Positions 1 through 8,869 of a stretch of DNA of 64,000 nt are shown in pieces. The stretch lies in contig JAUYMA010000010.1 in NCBI GenBank assembly GCA_030698805.1, forward strand, positions 1 to 64,000, given 5' to 3'. The position numbers were made by a program, and so were the translations under genes. The DNA is from Nanobdellota archaeon (GTDB taxonomy: Archaea > Nanobdellota > Nanobdellia > Pacearchaeales > GW2011-AR1). Every line of letters begins with the position of its first letter. Positions within the stretch are counted from its first letter, which is position 1. The notes beneath the pieces were generated by a model. That model made no database searches and had not been told where the DNA came from. It worked only from the letters and a program-made list of their open reading frames with translations.

Positions 1-123
1 AAAAGGGTTGAGTGACGTTGTCACGACTGTTCTTATCATATTATTTGCTATTGTTGCTGTTGCTGTTGTTGGTGGAATCGTAATGAATCAAATCAACAAA
101 GCAGGCAAGAATATTGACAAAGC
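1..123 (+). repeat. Direct repeat copy 1 (identical to 508-630)
   Basis: aaaagggttgagtgacgttgtc...attgacaaagc identical base for base at offset +507. Confidence 0.95.
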
Positions 124-451
124 AGGGTTATGCACTGAAAACATTGTTGAACCTCTTACTTGCACTACTTCTGCTACTCAGAGTGTTGTAGGATTAAAGA
201 GAAATTCAGGTACCGCAACTATCTCAGCTATTAATCTAGCATTTACAAAAGCTGATGGAAGTGTGGGAAGTGTTGCTGTTGCTGCCGCTAATGAACCAGA
301 TAATGCTGGACAGGCTGCTTCAGGTGTTTATACTGCGGTAACTGCTCAAAATGCAAAATCAGTAAAGGCTACAGCAATTTATTTTGTAACTGGGAGTAGT
401 GGAGATACTGCAACTTGCGAGTCGAAGGTATTAGATTGCACTAGCGGTTAA
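1..451 (+). CDS. Type IV pilin-like / archaeal class III signal peptide protein (5' truncated by window edge)
   Basis: KGLSDVVTTVLIILFAIVAVAVVGGIV matches an archaeal prepilin cleavage site plus hydrophobic helix; identical N-terminus to next gene; true start lies upstream of window. Confidence 0.8.
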   Translation, partial: KGLSDVVTTVLIILFAIVAVAVVGGIVMNQINKAGKNIDKAGLCTENIVEPLTCTTSATQSVVGLKRNSGTATISAINLAFTKADGSVGSVAVAAANEPDNAGQAASGVYTAVTAQNAKSVKATAIYFVTGSSGDTATCESKVLDCTSG

Positions 452-490
452 ATTTTATTTGATTTTTATAAGTATATATAAAGGAATAAA

Positions 491-1645
491 ATGGCTTTTA
501 GAAACAAAAAAGGGTTGAGTGACGTTGTCACGACTGTTCTTATCATATTATTTGCTATTGTTGCTGTTGCTGTTGTTGGTGGAATCGTAATGAATCAAAT
601 CAACAAAGCAGGCAAGAATATTGACAAAGCTCAAGTTTGTACGAGTAATAAAATTTCTCCGATTAGTTGTGTGCAAGATGGTTCCAATGTTTTAGTGGGA
701 TATCAGTATAAATCTAAATCTTCTGATGTTTCTGGAACGAGTAGCATCACTGCCTCTTTTGAATCTGGTGATGGAAGCATTACTTCTGCATCTATCAGTC
801 CTTCTGGTCTAACTTTGGGTAGTGCTGCAACATCAATTATCTCAGCAGGAGTGAGTGGATCATTGAAAAATGTTAAACTTGCGAGTACTTTCACGATGGC
901 GGGCGGAGGAGAATCAACTTGCAATTCTGAAGCTTTAAATTGTGAGGTAAATGTTGTCCCACAACAAGGACTCACCGGTTATTGGAGTTTCGATGGTGGA
1001 AATGCTGAAGAATCCACTGGCAAGGGATTAACCGGCAATTGGATTGCTTCCGGAGCACCAAATCCTACCTATTCTCCTGGAGCACAGGGGCAATATTTAA
1101 GGCTTAATAATCTTGGATCACTTCAAATTCCTTTAGTGGGAGGTAGCGGGCTGGCTGGCAATGCTATTTCTACATGTGCGTGGGTTAGCTTTGATACTAT
1201 AGGTACTGAACAACAGATAGTTTATATTCAGGTTCCTGGAATGAGCAGTCCAAGATTTACTTATTATTCTACTTATTGTGGAGGCCCAACCCAAAATTGT
1301 GTTCATTTTGGAACGTTAACTACTACAGGTGCTTGGGGGAGATCCGTACAAACCGGGGCAGCATTCACTACTCCTAATATTTGGTATCATGCATGTGCGA
1401 CTTTCAATTCTACTAATGGTCAGACTATATCTTATATAAATGGAGTTCAAAATGGCATTACTACGAATGTAGCAGGAGTGACTCCAGGCACACCTACTTA
1501 TATTTATTGGGGATCCTCTCATCCTGAAGGCGCAGGAAGTAGAAAATTAGATGGAAATTTAGATGAAGTAATGGTTTACAATAGGGTATTAACTGCTCCT
1601 GAGGTATCAAATATCTATAGTGCTCAAAGGCCTAAGTTTCCTTAA
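491..1645 (+). CDS. Type IV pilin-like protein with C-terminal LamG/concanavalin-like jellyroll domain
   Basis: RNKKGLSDVVTTVLII prepilin N-terminus; C-terminus GLTGYWSFDGG...WYHACATFNSTNGQTISYINGVQNG...LDGNLDEVMVYNRVLTAPEVSNIY is typical LamG_3-type. Confidence 0.8.
   Translation: MAFRNKKGLSDVVTTVLIILFAIVAVAVVGGIVMNQINKAGKNIDKAQVCTSNKISPISCVQDGSNVLVGYQYKSKSSDVSGTSSITASFESGDGSITSASISPSGLTLGSAATSIISAGVSGSLKNVKLASTFTMAGGGESTCNSEALNCEVNVVPQQGLTGYWSFDGGNAEESTGKGLTGNWIASGAPNPTYSPGAQGQYLRLNNLGSLQIPLVGGSGLAGNAISTCAWVSFDTIGTEQQIVYIQVPGMSSPRFTYYSTYCGGPTQNCVHFGTLTTTGAWGRSVQTGAAFTTPNIWYHACATFNSTNGQTISYINGVQNGITTNVAGVTPGTPTYIYWGSSHPEGAGSRKLDGNLDEVMVYNRVLTAPEVSNIYSAQRPKFP
508..630 (+). repeat. Direct repeat copy 2 (identical to 1-123)
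   Basis: Read directly; encodes shared pilin N-terminus. Confidence 0.95.
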
Positions 1646-1707
1646 TTAGAATTATTTTTTATAAATTTAATACCCTTAGACAATCAAGTTTAAAGAATAA
1701 TTTAATC

Positions 1708-2502
1708 TTATTTCTTCTTTGATTTTTTAGAAGATTTTCCTTTAGTAGATTTTGGCGTGTTTTTAGCTGATTTATTTGCTTTTTGTTTATTTTGAGATAT
1801 TTCTTTTTCTAATGCTTCCTTTTCTTTTGTCAGTTCAGATTCTAATTCTTTTCCTAGTTCCTCTAGTTTTTTTATTTTCTCTTTTATTTGTTCCGGTTGC
1901 TCTTTTATTTGTAAAGGCATCTGCATTTGTTCAGGATTTTCTCCCTCTTCAGCAGGCATGCCTTCCTGAGCAGGTTGTTGCTTAGCCATCTGCTGTTTGA
2001 AGGTACCCGCAGGTACTTTTTTCATTATATCCATTAAAGATTTCTTCTCCATCTTTAATACGGAGCGGGATTCGTCTTCTACGTGGGCGCTTAGTATATT
2101 CATACCTGAAAGAATACAGTTAAGGTTCCAGATCTTTTTGCCTTCCAGGTTTTGAAGAACGGCGATGACTTTTTTTATCTCATCAGTTATATTTCTATTC
2201 TTCATTTCATCTTCCAATATTCCTGGAATCTGGTCTAGGTCTACTTTTGTTTTAATATCTAGTTTTTCAGGAACCTTGCTATTCAATAAGTCTAAGATCT
2301 GTACTGTAACCTTTTGATCCAGTGTAAAAGCTGCTATTTTCTTCTTCGAAGGAATATAATAATCAATTTGATGCAAATTTTTACCCATTTCTAAGTCTAG
2401 AATAAAGAAACCGGCCACCATAAATGCATCACCGTGTTGTTTCTGGAAATTCTTGAATTCTCCTGAATTACTTAACTTATCGACGTAAGGTTGTATTTTC
2501 AT
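1708..2502 (-). CDS. Hypothetical protein with Lys-rich, coiled-coil-like C-terminus
   Basis: Long ORF; C-terminal KEKIKKLEELGKELESELTKEKEALEKE...KSSKKSKKK. Confidence 0.6.
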   Translation of the reverse strand: MKIQPYVDKLSNSGEFKNFQKQHGDAFMVAGFFILDLEMGKNLHQIDYYIPSKKKIAAFTLDQKVTVQILDLLNSKVPEKLDIKTKVDLDQIPGILEDEMKNRNITDEIKKVIAVLQNLEGKKIWNLNCILSGMNILSAHVEDESRSVLKMEKKSLMDIMKKVPAGTFKQQMAKQQPAQEGMPAEEGENPEQMQMPLQIKEQPEQIKEKIKKLEELGKELESELTKEKEALEKEISQNKQKANKSAKNTPKSTKGKSSKKSKKK

Positions 2503-2646
2503 TATCTCTTTTTATTACTTATTTTGATAAGATGAATAAGTTATCTAGGTTTTTAAGGTTTTAGGTGGTTTTGCCTAATCATTTTATATTGTTCTATTAT
2601 CAGATCTCCTGCAGAGTCCAAGAAAATTTATAAGGCCTTTTAACTC

Positions 2647-3402
2647 ATGAATAACATGTTCAAAAGAGGTATGAGCGGGGTAATAACTACTGTTCTGATC
2701 ATTCTTTTCTCCATTGTAGCGGTAGCAGTTGTTGGAGGGATAATATTATATCAAATAAATAAGGCTAAGTTAAACATAGAAGATTCTCAGATGTGTACTG
2801 AATTAGCTAATTCTCTCAAACCTTTAAAATGTGTTTATAATGAACAAGCTGCTGTGCCAGCAGCAGTTGTAATGGTTTTTCGAGGTCTTGCAGACAATAA
2901 TGCGGAGTTGGTTAGAGTTGGCATGAGAGTTGAAACTTTAGAAGGGGCAGTTAAAAGTGGCACCATTACAGGAACAGACCTCCCTCAAGGGCAATCTAAA
3001 ATGGCCCCAGTCTTTATAGTTTCCACAGATCAACTTAAAAGCGCCACTATCAACCCTGTTTTTAAAGGCCCAAGCGGGAAAGAAGTTGTTTGCAAACAAT
3101 ATACTGAGAAGATTGATTGTGAGAAAAGGGGAGTTGATAGGAGAACACTTCCGGATGATGATTCCACTTTATCAGAAGTGTTGGTTTCCCATAGTGGAGG
3201 AATAGCTACGAGTATATTGGCTATTCAGGATCCCGGATTAGGATATCAAGAATTTGGAGTACAAACTTTAGATCAAGTTGGAACGCAAGGAGTTGCTACA
3301 GTCTATGTAACTTCGGTTGGATCCAATGGCCAGATTACAAGTTTAACTTTAATTGATGGCGGTTCAGAATGGAACGGTTTAACTAATACTCGTGTGAGAT
3401 AA
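2647..3402 (+). CDS. Type IV pilin-like protein (third, divergent copy)
   Basis: FKRGMSGVITTVLIILFSIVAVAVVGGIILYQINKA N-terminus. Confidence 0.8.
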   Translation: MNNMFKRGMSGVITTVLIILFSIVAVAVVGGIILYQINKAKLNIEDSQMCTELANSLKPLKCVYNEQAAVPAAVVMVFRGLADNNAELVRVGMRVETLEGAVKSGTITGTDLPQGQSKMAPVFIVSTDQLKSATINPVFKGPSGKEVVCKQYTEKIDCEKRGVDRRTLPDDDSTLSEVLVSHSGGIATSILAIQDPGLGYQEFGVQTLDQVGTQGVATVYVTSVGSNGQITSLTLIDGGSEWNGLTNTRVR

Positions 3403-3403
3403 T

Positions 3404-4234
3404 TTATTCTTTTTTTATTCTATAGAAACGAGAATTACTGTTTTGTGCCTCTAAGTCTGTAAATTCAAATGAACCAGTTCTATTAGTGCTAAGAGGCATC
3501 CAGTTTGTTAGATCTTCTGATCCTTCCAAGATAATATCAATACCGCCAAAATTTTTAGCAGAAGTATAAAGAGAAGGAATATTGCCGTTTAAAGAAGGAT
3601 TTTCTCCATTGTTTGTGTCGTAAAATACATATATATTGGTTGAATGATTGGTAGGAATTGTTGCTGTTAGAAGCTCTCGGTATCCTGTTTTTAATGACCT
3701 CATGTTTGGGGCGATGCCATCTAAGGCAGAAATATCGATTTCATGCAAGAATAATTCACTTTTTACTGATTCAGTTTCATTGACTGTAAAAGTATATCTT
3801 CCGATTACTCCTCTTTGCAGCGTAGGTCTTGTTTCTGAAGGTTTTACCATTCTGCTAAGTTGCAATATTTCGCCATCTGTCCAAGTGGCATTATAAAATG
3901 AATCCATCTCTAAATCTGTAAAGAAGTCATCTCGATAATAGGGTGAAGGTTGGAAGGCCTCTTTTATGGTCACTCCTGCTGGTTTTTTAAAACCTAAATT
4001 AACAAATCTCGTGGTACTATTTGTCCCGAAGGGATTTTCGGCTAGGATCTCTAAGGTATAGGTTTTTCCGGGTGTGAGATCTCTAGTTTCTTGATTTTGA
4101 TCATCAAGAACTTTACCTGAGATTCTTAGATCATAAGGGGTAGGAGTTGGTGAATTTTGAGCGTGAGAATCTTGATAAATGATAGGTAAAGCAAGAAGAA
4201 CAGATGCTGCGAGACTTTTGAGTGTTTTTTTCAT
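3404..4234 (-). CDS. Secreted protein, bacterial-like C-terminal segment
   Basis: Signal peptide MKKTLKSLAASVLLALPIIYQDSHAQ; C-terminal SEDLTNWMPLSTNRTGSFEFTDLEAQNSNSRFYRIKKE. Confidence 0.6.
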   Translation of the reverse strand: MKKTLKSLAASVLLALPIIYQDSHAQNSPTPTPYDLRISGKVLDDQNQETRDLTPGKTYTLEILAENPFGTNSTTRFVNLGFKKPAGVTIKEAFQPSPYYRDDFFTDLEMDSFYNATWTDGEILQLSRMVKPSETRPTLQRGVIGRYTFTVNETESVKSELFLHEIDISALDGIAPNMRSLKTGYRELLTATIPTNHSTNIYVFYDTNNGENPSLNGNIPSLYTSAKNFGGIDIILEGSEDLTNWMPLSTNRTGSFEFTDLEAQNSNSRFYRIKKE

Positions 4235-4237
4235 GGT

Positions 4238-4618
4238 TTATGCTTTATTATTAAAAGGGAATTTATCATCGTCTTGAATGATATATAATAAACGTGAAGG
4301 AGTTAGAGGCAGGGGTTGGGACTGTAACTCGCTAGGCACTGACAATTTTTGTTCCGGAGCTTTACGATCTCTTAGGAACTTCTCAGTTTCATATATATTT
4401 GAATAAACCCATACATTTAGGGCAACTCCCGCAGAGAGAGTTAGAAAAGTCATCTTTTTTACAAAGGGATCTTCCATCCAATCACAGAAACGATCGTACA
4501 TACTGGAATGACTTTTATATGTTTCATATGAGGTTAAAGCAGAAGGTTTGGCTCCTCGGTGAAGGTCAGATTCGCTAGGTGCTCTTGGATTAATTTTCCA
4601 ATGTTTAAGGCCATTCAT
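4238..4618 (-). CDS. Hypothetical single-TM protein
   Basis: ORF with TM segment MTFLTLSAGVALNVWVYSNIY. Confidence 0.5.
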   Translation of the reverse strand: MNGLKHWKINPRAPSESDLHRGAKPSALTSYETYKSHSSMYDRFCDWMEDPFVKKMTFLTLSAGVALNVWVYSNIYETEKFLRDRKAPEQKLSVPSELQSQPLPLTPSRLLYIIQDDDKFPFNNKA

Positions 4619-4711
4619 CTCTTTGATATGTTTATTAAAATTTTAAACCTTTGCTAAGTTATGTTGTCATTAATTAGGAATAACAAAAGGAAAGATTTAT
4701 AAGCTATAAAA

Positions 4712-5317
4712 ATGCGTAATTCTATGGGAAAAACGACTTGGAATACAGTAAATAAGTTTCTTTCTGTAGGTTTAATAGCAAGTGCTCTTTTAGGTTCGAT
4801 AAAGATTGCTGGAAAGAAAACTGACTTATTGGATAGTGCGCCATTGCAAGTAAAGGCTTTAGATAATACAGGTAATGAGTTAGTTTATAATGTTCCGACT
4901 TATAATTCTTTTAAAATACCTCCTTATAATTGCTCCAGATACGCACGAATGGCTGCGCAAGATGTTTTTGGTGTCAATTATAGTCCTGGCAATGCTTGGG
5001 ATTTAAAGTACGAGAATGATGTAATCTCAGAGGTTGAGGGAGGAAATCTTGAAAAGTTTGCTGAAACCAGAGTTCTTGAGCCTGGTATGATTGTGGGGAT
5101 ATTTAATCCTCAGAGTAAGTACCTTCAAGAACCTGATAAGAACGGAAATCCTAGAAAATATACTCATATAGCCCTTTATCTGGGCCAGGATCCTGAAGGA
5201 AAACCTTTATTGGTTCATCAGTATGGAAGCAACATAAGAGTTGAAACTTATGATTCTTTAAGAAAAAAAGGGTTAGAAGCTAGAGAGATATTGGCTCCCA
5301 GAAAAAATAGTTTATGA
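4712..5317 (+). CDS. Exported NlpC/P60-like or CHAP-like cysteine hydrolase (tentative)
   Basis: N-terminal hydrophobic segment; YNCSRYARMAAQDVFG (Cys) and YTHIALYLGQDPEGKPLLVHQYG (His) order as in this superfamily. Confidence 0.5.
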   Translation: MRNSMGKTTWNTVNKFLSVGLIASALLGSIKIAGKKTDLLDSAPLQVKALDNTGNELVYNVPTYNSFKIPPYNCSRYARMAAQDVFGVNYSPGNAWDLKYENDVISEVEGGNLEKFAETRVLEPGMIVGIFNPQSKYLQEPDKNGNPRKYTHIALYLGQDPEGKPLLVHQYGSNIRVETYDSLRKKGLEAREILAPRKNSL

Positions 5318-6445
5318 TTTGAAAATAAATTTATCAATTTCTTTCTTTGCCTTTTCTCTTTTTTCTTGATGCTCTTTTAGGAAAGCATTTATTTTTTCTA
5401 TTAAGATTGCTTTTAATTCTCCTGAAAGGAGCTTTCCTGATCGATAATCTTGCTCTATTTTTGCTAGTTTTTTATCGTCTGGTTCAAACATCATTTTAAG
5501 ATATTGGAAAGAAACGTCAATATCGGGATTTCCCCCTAACTTTCTGTGCTCTTCTATTGTGTCTCTGCCGCCTGAGAAAGCATATTTGTTGATTTTGCGT
5601 TTTACTTCTGCAGGAGAATCTGTTGTAAAGATAGACCCGTCTTTATCTGCAGAAGCTGCCATTTTCCCCCCCATTCCAGTCAAAGGAGGGAGAAAAACAT
5701 TATGCATTATCGCTGGCTTATAATAACCTAATTTAGGCATGACGTCACGGGAGATTCTAAAGTGGGGATCTTGGTCTATGCCAAGTGGAATTACGCAGGG
5801 GATATTCTTTCCTTTTAGTACGGAAGGTAAAAATGCTGGAACTGCTTGCATGCTTGTATAGAAAATGCTCCCAATATTGTTGCTATCTGTAAATCCAAAG
5901 CTAGATTTTACTGTGGAAAATGTAATTTTCTTTGCCACTTTACATGCTTCTTTATACATTAAATTTGCATGCTTTGTATCAAGAAGGAAGAAGGTTTTCT
6001 TAGGATTAAATCCCAGAGCGATTACATCCAGCATATCTTCATAAGACGCTTCTTCAGTATCTTTTAGTGTCAATTCCGGCTTGTAAAGGAATTTTTCTTC
6101 GTCTGGAAATTGGAACCACATTTCTACATCAAATTTATCTTGTAGCCATTTGCACATTATCCATGGCATGAGATGGCCCAGGTGAACTTTGCTTCCTTTG
6201 GATGAAGCTCTGCCTGTATAAACAAAGAACTTATTTCCTTTTTCGTATTCGTCTAAGAGCCAGTTGAGGTCTCGATGGGCAAAGAAAACTCCTCTTCTAA
6301 GCAGAATATGTAGATCTTTGGCATGGTTTTTTATTCTTTCAATTAATTTATCACTTATTTTTTCAACTCCAAACTCTTTGATAAGCTTCTCATAATCAAC
6401 TTCTCCTTTAACTTCGTAAGGCGTGACCTCGTACTCTTTTTTCAT
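5312..6445 (-). CDS. trpS: Tryptophan--tRNA ligase
   Basis: SSKGSKVHLGHLMPWIMCKWLQDKF (HIGH-like), GGKMAASADKDGSIFTTD (KMSKS-like). Confidence 0.9.
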   Translation of the reverse strand: MKKEYEVTPYEVKGEVDYEKLIKEFGVEKISDKLIERIKNHAKDLHILLRRGVFFAHRDLNWLLDEYEKGNKFFVYTGRASSKGSKVHLGHLMPWIMCKWLQDKFDVEMWFQFPDEEKFLYKPELTLKDTEEASYEDMLDVIALGFNPKKTFFLLDTKHANLMYKEACKVAKKITFSTVKSSFGFTDSNNIGSIFYTSMQAVPAFLPSVLKGKNIPCVIPLGIDQDPHFRISRDVMPKLGYYKPAIMHNVFLPPLTGMGGKMAASADKDGSIFTTDSPAEVKRKINKYAFSGGRDTIEEHRKLGGNPDIDVSFQYLKMMFEPDDKKLAKIEQDYRSGKLLSGELKAILIEKINAFLKEHQEKREKAKKEIDKFIFKS

Positions 6446-7200
6446 GATTTTTTATAGGAAGCCGGATTTATAAAGATGGCGGGACTTCTGGCCGCAAGGC
6501 ACAAGATTCCTGAATATGCTTGCTCATTTACCAAGATCGCGGTGAAATTCTCTTCTGCTTTTTGCTCTCCAGTTGAATCCAAGGCTATTATTTGGCCTTT
6601 TTTAATTTCCTGGAAGTTTTTTATGAGGACATTCTGATTTTCTTTTTTTATAATGCCAAAGACTTCGTAAATCTCTATTTTCTTGGAATAGTTTTTATTG
6701 TTAATTAAATTAAAAATTGAATCTGACACTTCCTTTACGTTTTCAACTTTATGATGAGGCCCGATTTCAAGACTTATGCCGCATTTGACGAAATCAATTA
6801 AAGCCCTTCCACTTGCTATGGATTCAGACATTATCACAAGACGTTTTAATCCAAGTTGCTTTGCCAGTTCTATTTTTTCTTCATTTGGATTAGTAATTAT
6901 ACCAAATAAAGGGCAGTTATTTGAAGAAGAATGAAGATCAATTACATAATCAAAATTAGATAATGTGTTTACAAGGGAATGGGCAAGTTTTTCTTCGTGA
7001 TTGCCGTCTTTGTTTCCGGGGAAACATCTATTCAAATCAGATTCTAAGAACCTTTTCTTCTCTTGCAAAGCCCTTTCATTTCCAATAAAGGAAGGAATTG
7101 AGACTGGAAGTCTTTTTATGACTTCCAGTCCATAAGGCTCAGTGCCATGCAGACAGCAAACCACGGCTAGTTTCATTTTAACCTTCCCAATCCCACGCAA
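6442..7200 (-). CDS. Succinylglutamate desuccinylase/aspartoacylase family protein
   Basis: LAVVCCLHGTEPYGLEVIKRLP, ESDLNRCFPG, DLHSSSNNCPLFG motifs. Confidence 0.75.
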   Translation of the reverse strand: MRGIGKVKMKLAVVCCLHGTEPYGLEVIKRLPVSIPSFIGNERALQEKKRFLESDLNRCFPGNKDGNHEEKLAHSLVNTLSNFDYVIDLHSSSNNCPLFGIITNPNEEKIELAKQLGLKRLVIMSESIASGRALIDFVKCGISLEIGPHHKVENVKEVSDSIFNLINNKNYSKKIEIYEVFGIIKKENQNVLIKNFQEIKKGQIIALDSTGEQKAEENFTAILVNEQAYSGILCLAARSPAIFINPASYKKS

Positions 7201-7685
7201 AGAAGAGCGTCGCCCTTTTCAATTCTTAAACCTAGTTCTTCTTTGAAGAGGCTAGTAGTTTCTGGATGCTTTGGCTCTTCCCCATAAAAGAGGCCGCCAT
7301 AGTATCCCCTTACAATTCCCTTTTCATCTATTTGGCAATTCATTAGTTCTGCCAAGGCCTTTCTTATTTCAGCTATTGCAGAAGGAATGTCCTTTTTATC
7401 AGGGTATGTAATAGAGCAATATTTTTGCAATGCTCGATACATCCTAGGGTTTTGTGTTCTTAGACACACTGCATATTCCCCGTTTCTTGCTTCATCAGTT
7501 ATCTTGGCGAAAAGCCCTTTTCCCTGACTTTCTGGCGCAATAGCTATCCCTTCGACTATAAGAGAAGGTATCCCTGATAGAAATACAGAATTATAGCTAG
7601 CCATGGCTAAAACTTTATTTTGTTCTTCTGCTAAGAAAACTGTTTCAGGCGAGGTGACATGCAAGTAGATATCTTCATAATCCAT
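7173..7685 (-). CDS. GNAT-family N-acetyltransferase (5' end probably further upstream)
   Basis: IVEGIAIAPESQGKGLFAKITDEA acetyl-CoA motif; frame open upstream to about 7823. Confidence 0.65.
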   Translation of the reverse strand: MDYEDIYLHVTSPETVFLAEEQNKVLAMASYNSVFLSGIPSLIVEGIAIAPESQGKGLFAKITDEARNGEYAVCLRTQNPRMYRALQKYCSITYPDKKDIPSAIAEIRKALAELMNCQIDEKGIVRGYYGGLFYGEEPKHPETTSLFKEELGLRIEKGDALLCVGLGRLK

Positions 7686-8065
7686 CTGCTCCCTTCCGAA
7701 AGCCCTCCTTACAATTGTTATGATCTCCTCAAGCTTCTGTTTACCTTGACTGCCAAAGTAAACTTTTGGTTTTTCAATTCTCCTTATTGAAACGCCAACC
7801 AGAATTAAGTATAGTCTTTTTCATTTCCCCTCCAGGAGATTTAATTTCGGTATTTTCTCTCAAATTCATCTTGTTCCTCCTGCCTTTCGGCTAAATTTAT
7901 TTGAGGATAAAGAGTATTCTGTTTAATAAGGCTCAAGCTAAAAGAATCAATTTGGCTTTTATCGCCACCGACAAATCCTTAAATTAAACATATTATAATA
8001 AGAAGAGGAGAGTATATAAAATTTTCGATGGTATTAAAAACCCTTCTCTCTTAGTCATACAAAAG

Positions 8066-8800
8066 ATGGTATTTCCAAACTTTGAGAATAAGCATTTACA
8101 GGAAGCACTTTTTAGCCCCAAGGATTTTATAAAATATCGAAAATTCAAAGGTAATTTTCCTAAAAAGTATATTATTACTTATCAGTCAAGGGCTTTGAAT
8201 TATTTTAGGAGAAAATACAAGCCTAAAAAGCATAAGTTCTATTCTCTTTTGAATGTGTACGTCCATAAAGATATAGGTTTTGTGAGAATGACAGGAATAG
8301 GGGCTCCCAATGCAGCGACGGTTATTGAGGAACTTATTGCATTAGGTGGCAAGACTTTCATTAATGTTGGAACTGCTGGGGGATTGAATCATGAAGGTGT
8401 TTTCTTATGCGATAAGGCTATTAGAGATGAGGGAACTAGTTATCATTATCTCCCACATGGAGAGGAAGTATTTCCCGATAATAAACTAACAGAGAAATTA
8501 GGTAAGTGCATTAGGAAACAAGGGTTGGAATATTTTAAAGGAACTACTTGGACTATTGACGCCCCTTACAGGGAAACTAGGGTCGAGGTAGAACATTATG
8601 TGAAACAAGGAGTTGCTACAGTGGAAATGGAAGCTTCGGCACTTTTTGCTGTTGCCAAAGTAAGGAAAGCAAAAATTGCTTCAGCTTTTGTAGTAAGTGA
8701 TCTGCTTGGAAAGAAATGGCTTCCGCAATTTCATAGGTTTAATATTAAGAAAGCACAGAACAAGCTTATTGATGCCGCGGTTAATTGTCTCATGTCTTAA
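8066..8800 (+). CDS. Nucleoside phosphorylase (uridine phosphorylase-like, PNP_UDP_1)
   Basis: GIGAPNAATVIEELIALGGKTFINVGTAGGLN and VATVEMEASALFAVA motifs. Confidence 0.8.
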   Translation: MVFPNFENKHLQEALFSPKDFIKYRKFKGNFPKKYIITYQSRALNYFRRKYKPKKHKFYSLLNVYVHKDIGFVRMTGIGAPNAATVIEELIALGGKTFINVGTAGGLNHEGVFLCDKAIRDEGTSYHYLPHGEEVFPDNKLTEKLGKCIRKQGLEYFKGTTWTIDAPYRETRVEVEHYVKQGVATVEMEASALFAVAKVRKAKIASAFVVSDLLGKKWLPQFHRFNIKKAQNKLIDAAVNCLMS

Positions 8801-8869
8801 TTGTATAGCAATTTTCATGATGCGACGAAGTGCAATAAGGTTTATATAGGAAAAAACTTTCATTCCTAG

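Noticed and set aside
703-975. Antisense ORFs across pilins, PurL, PurQ-C-K, PurB-M, TruD, PyrD and NrdJ genes
   Set aside because: All lie opposite strongly supported genes and have no recognisable domains; expected by chance.
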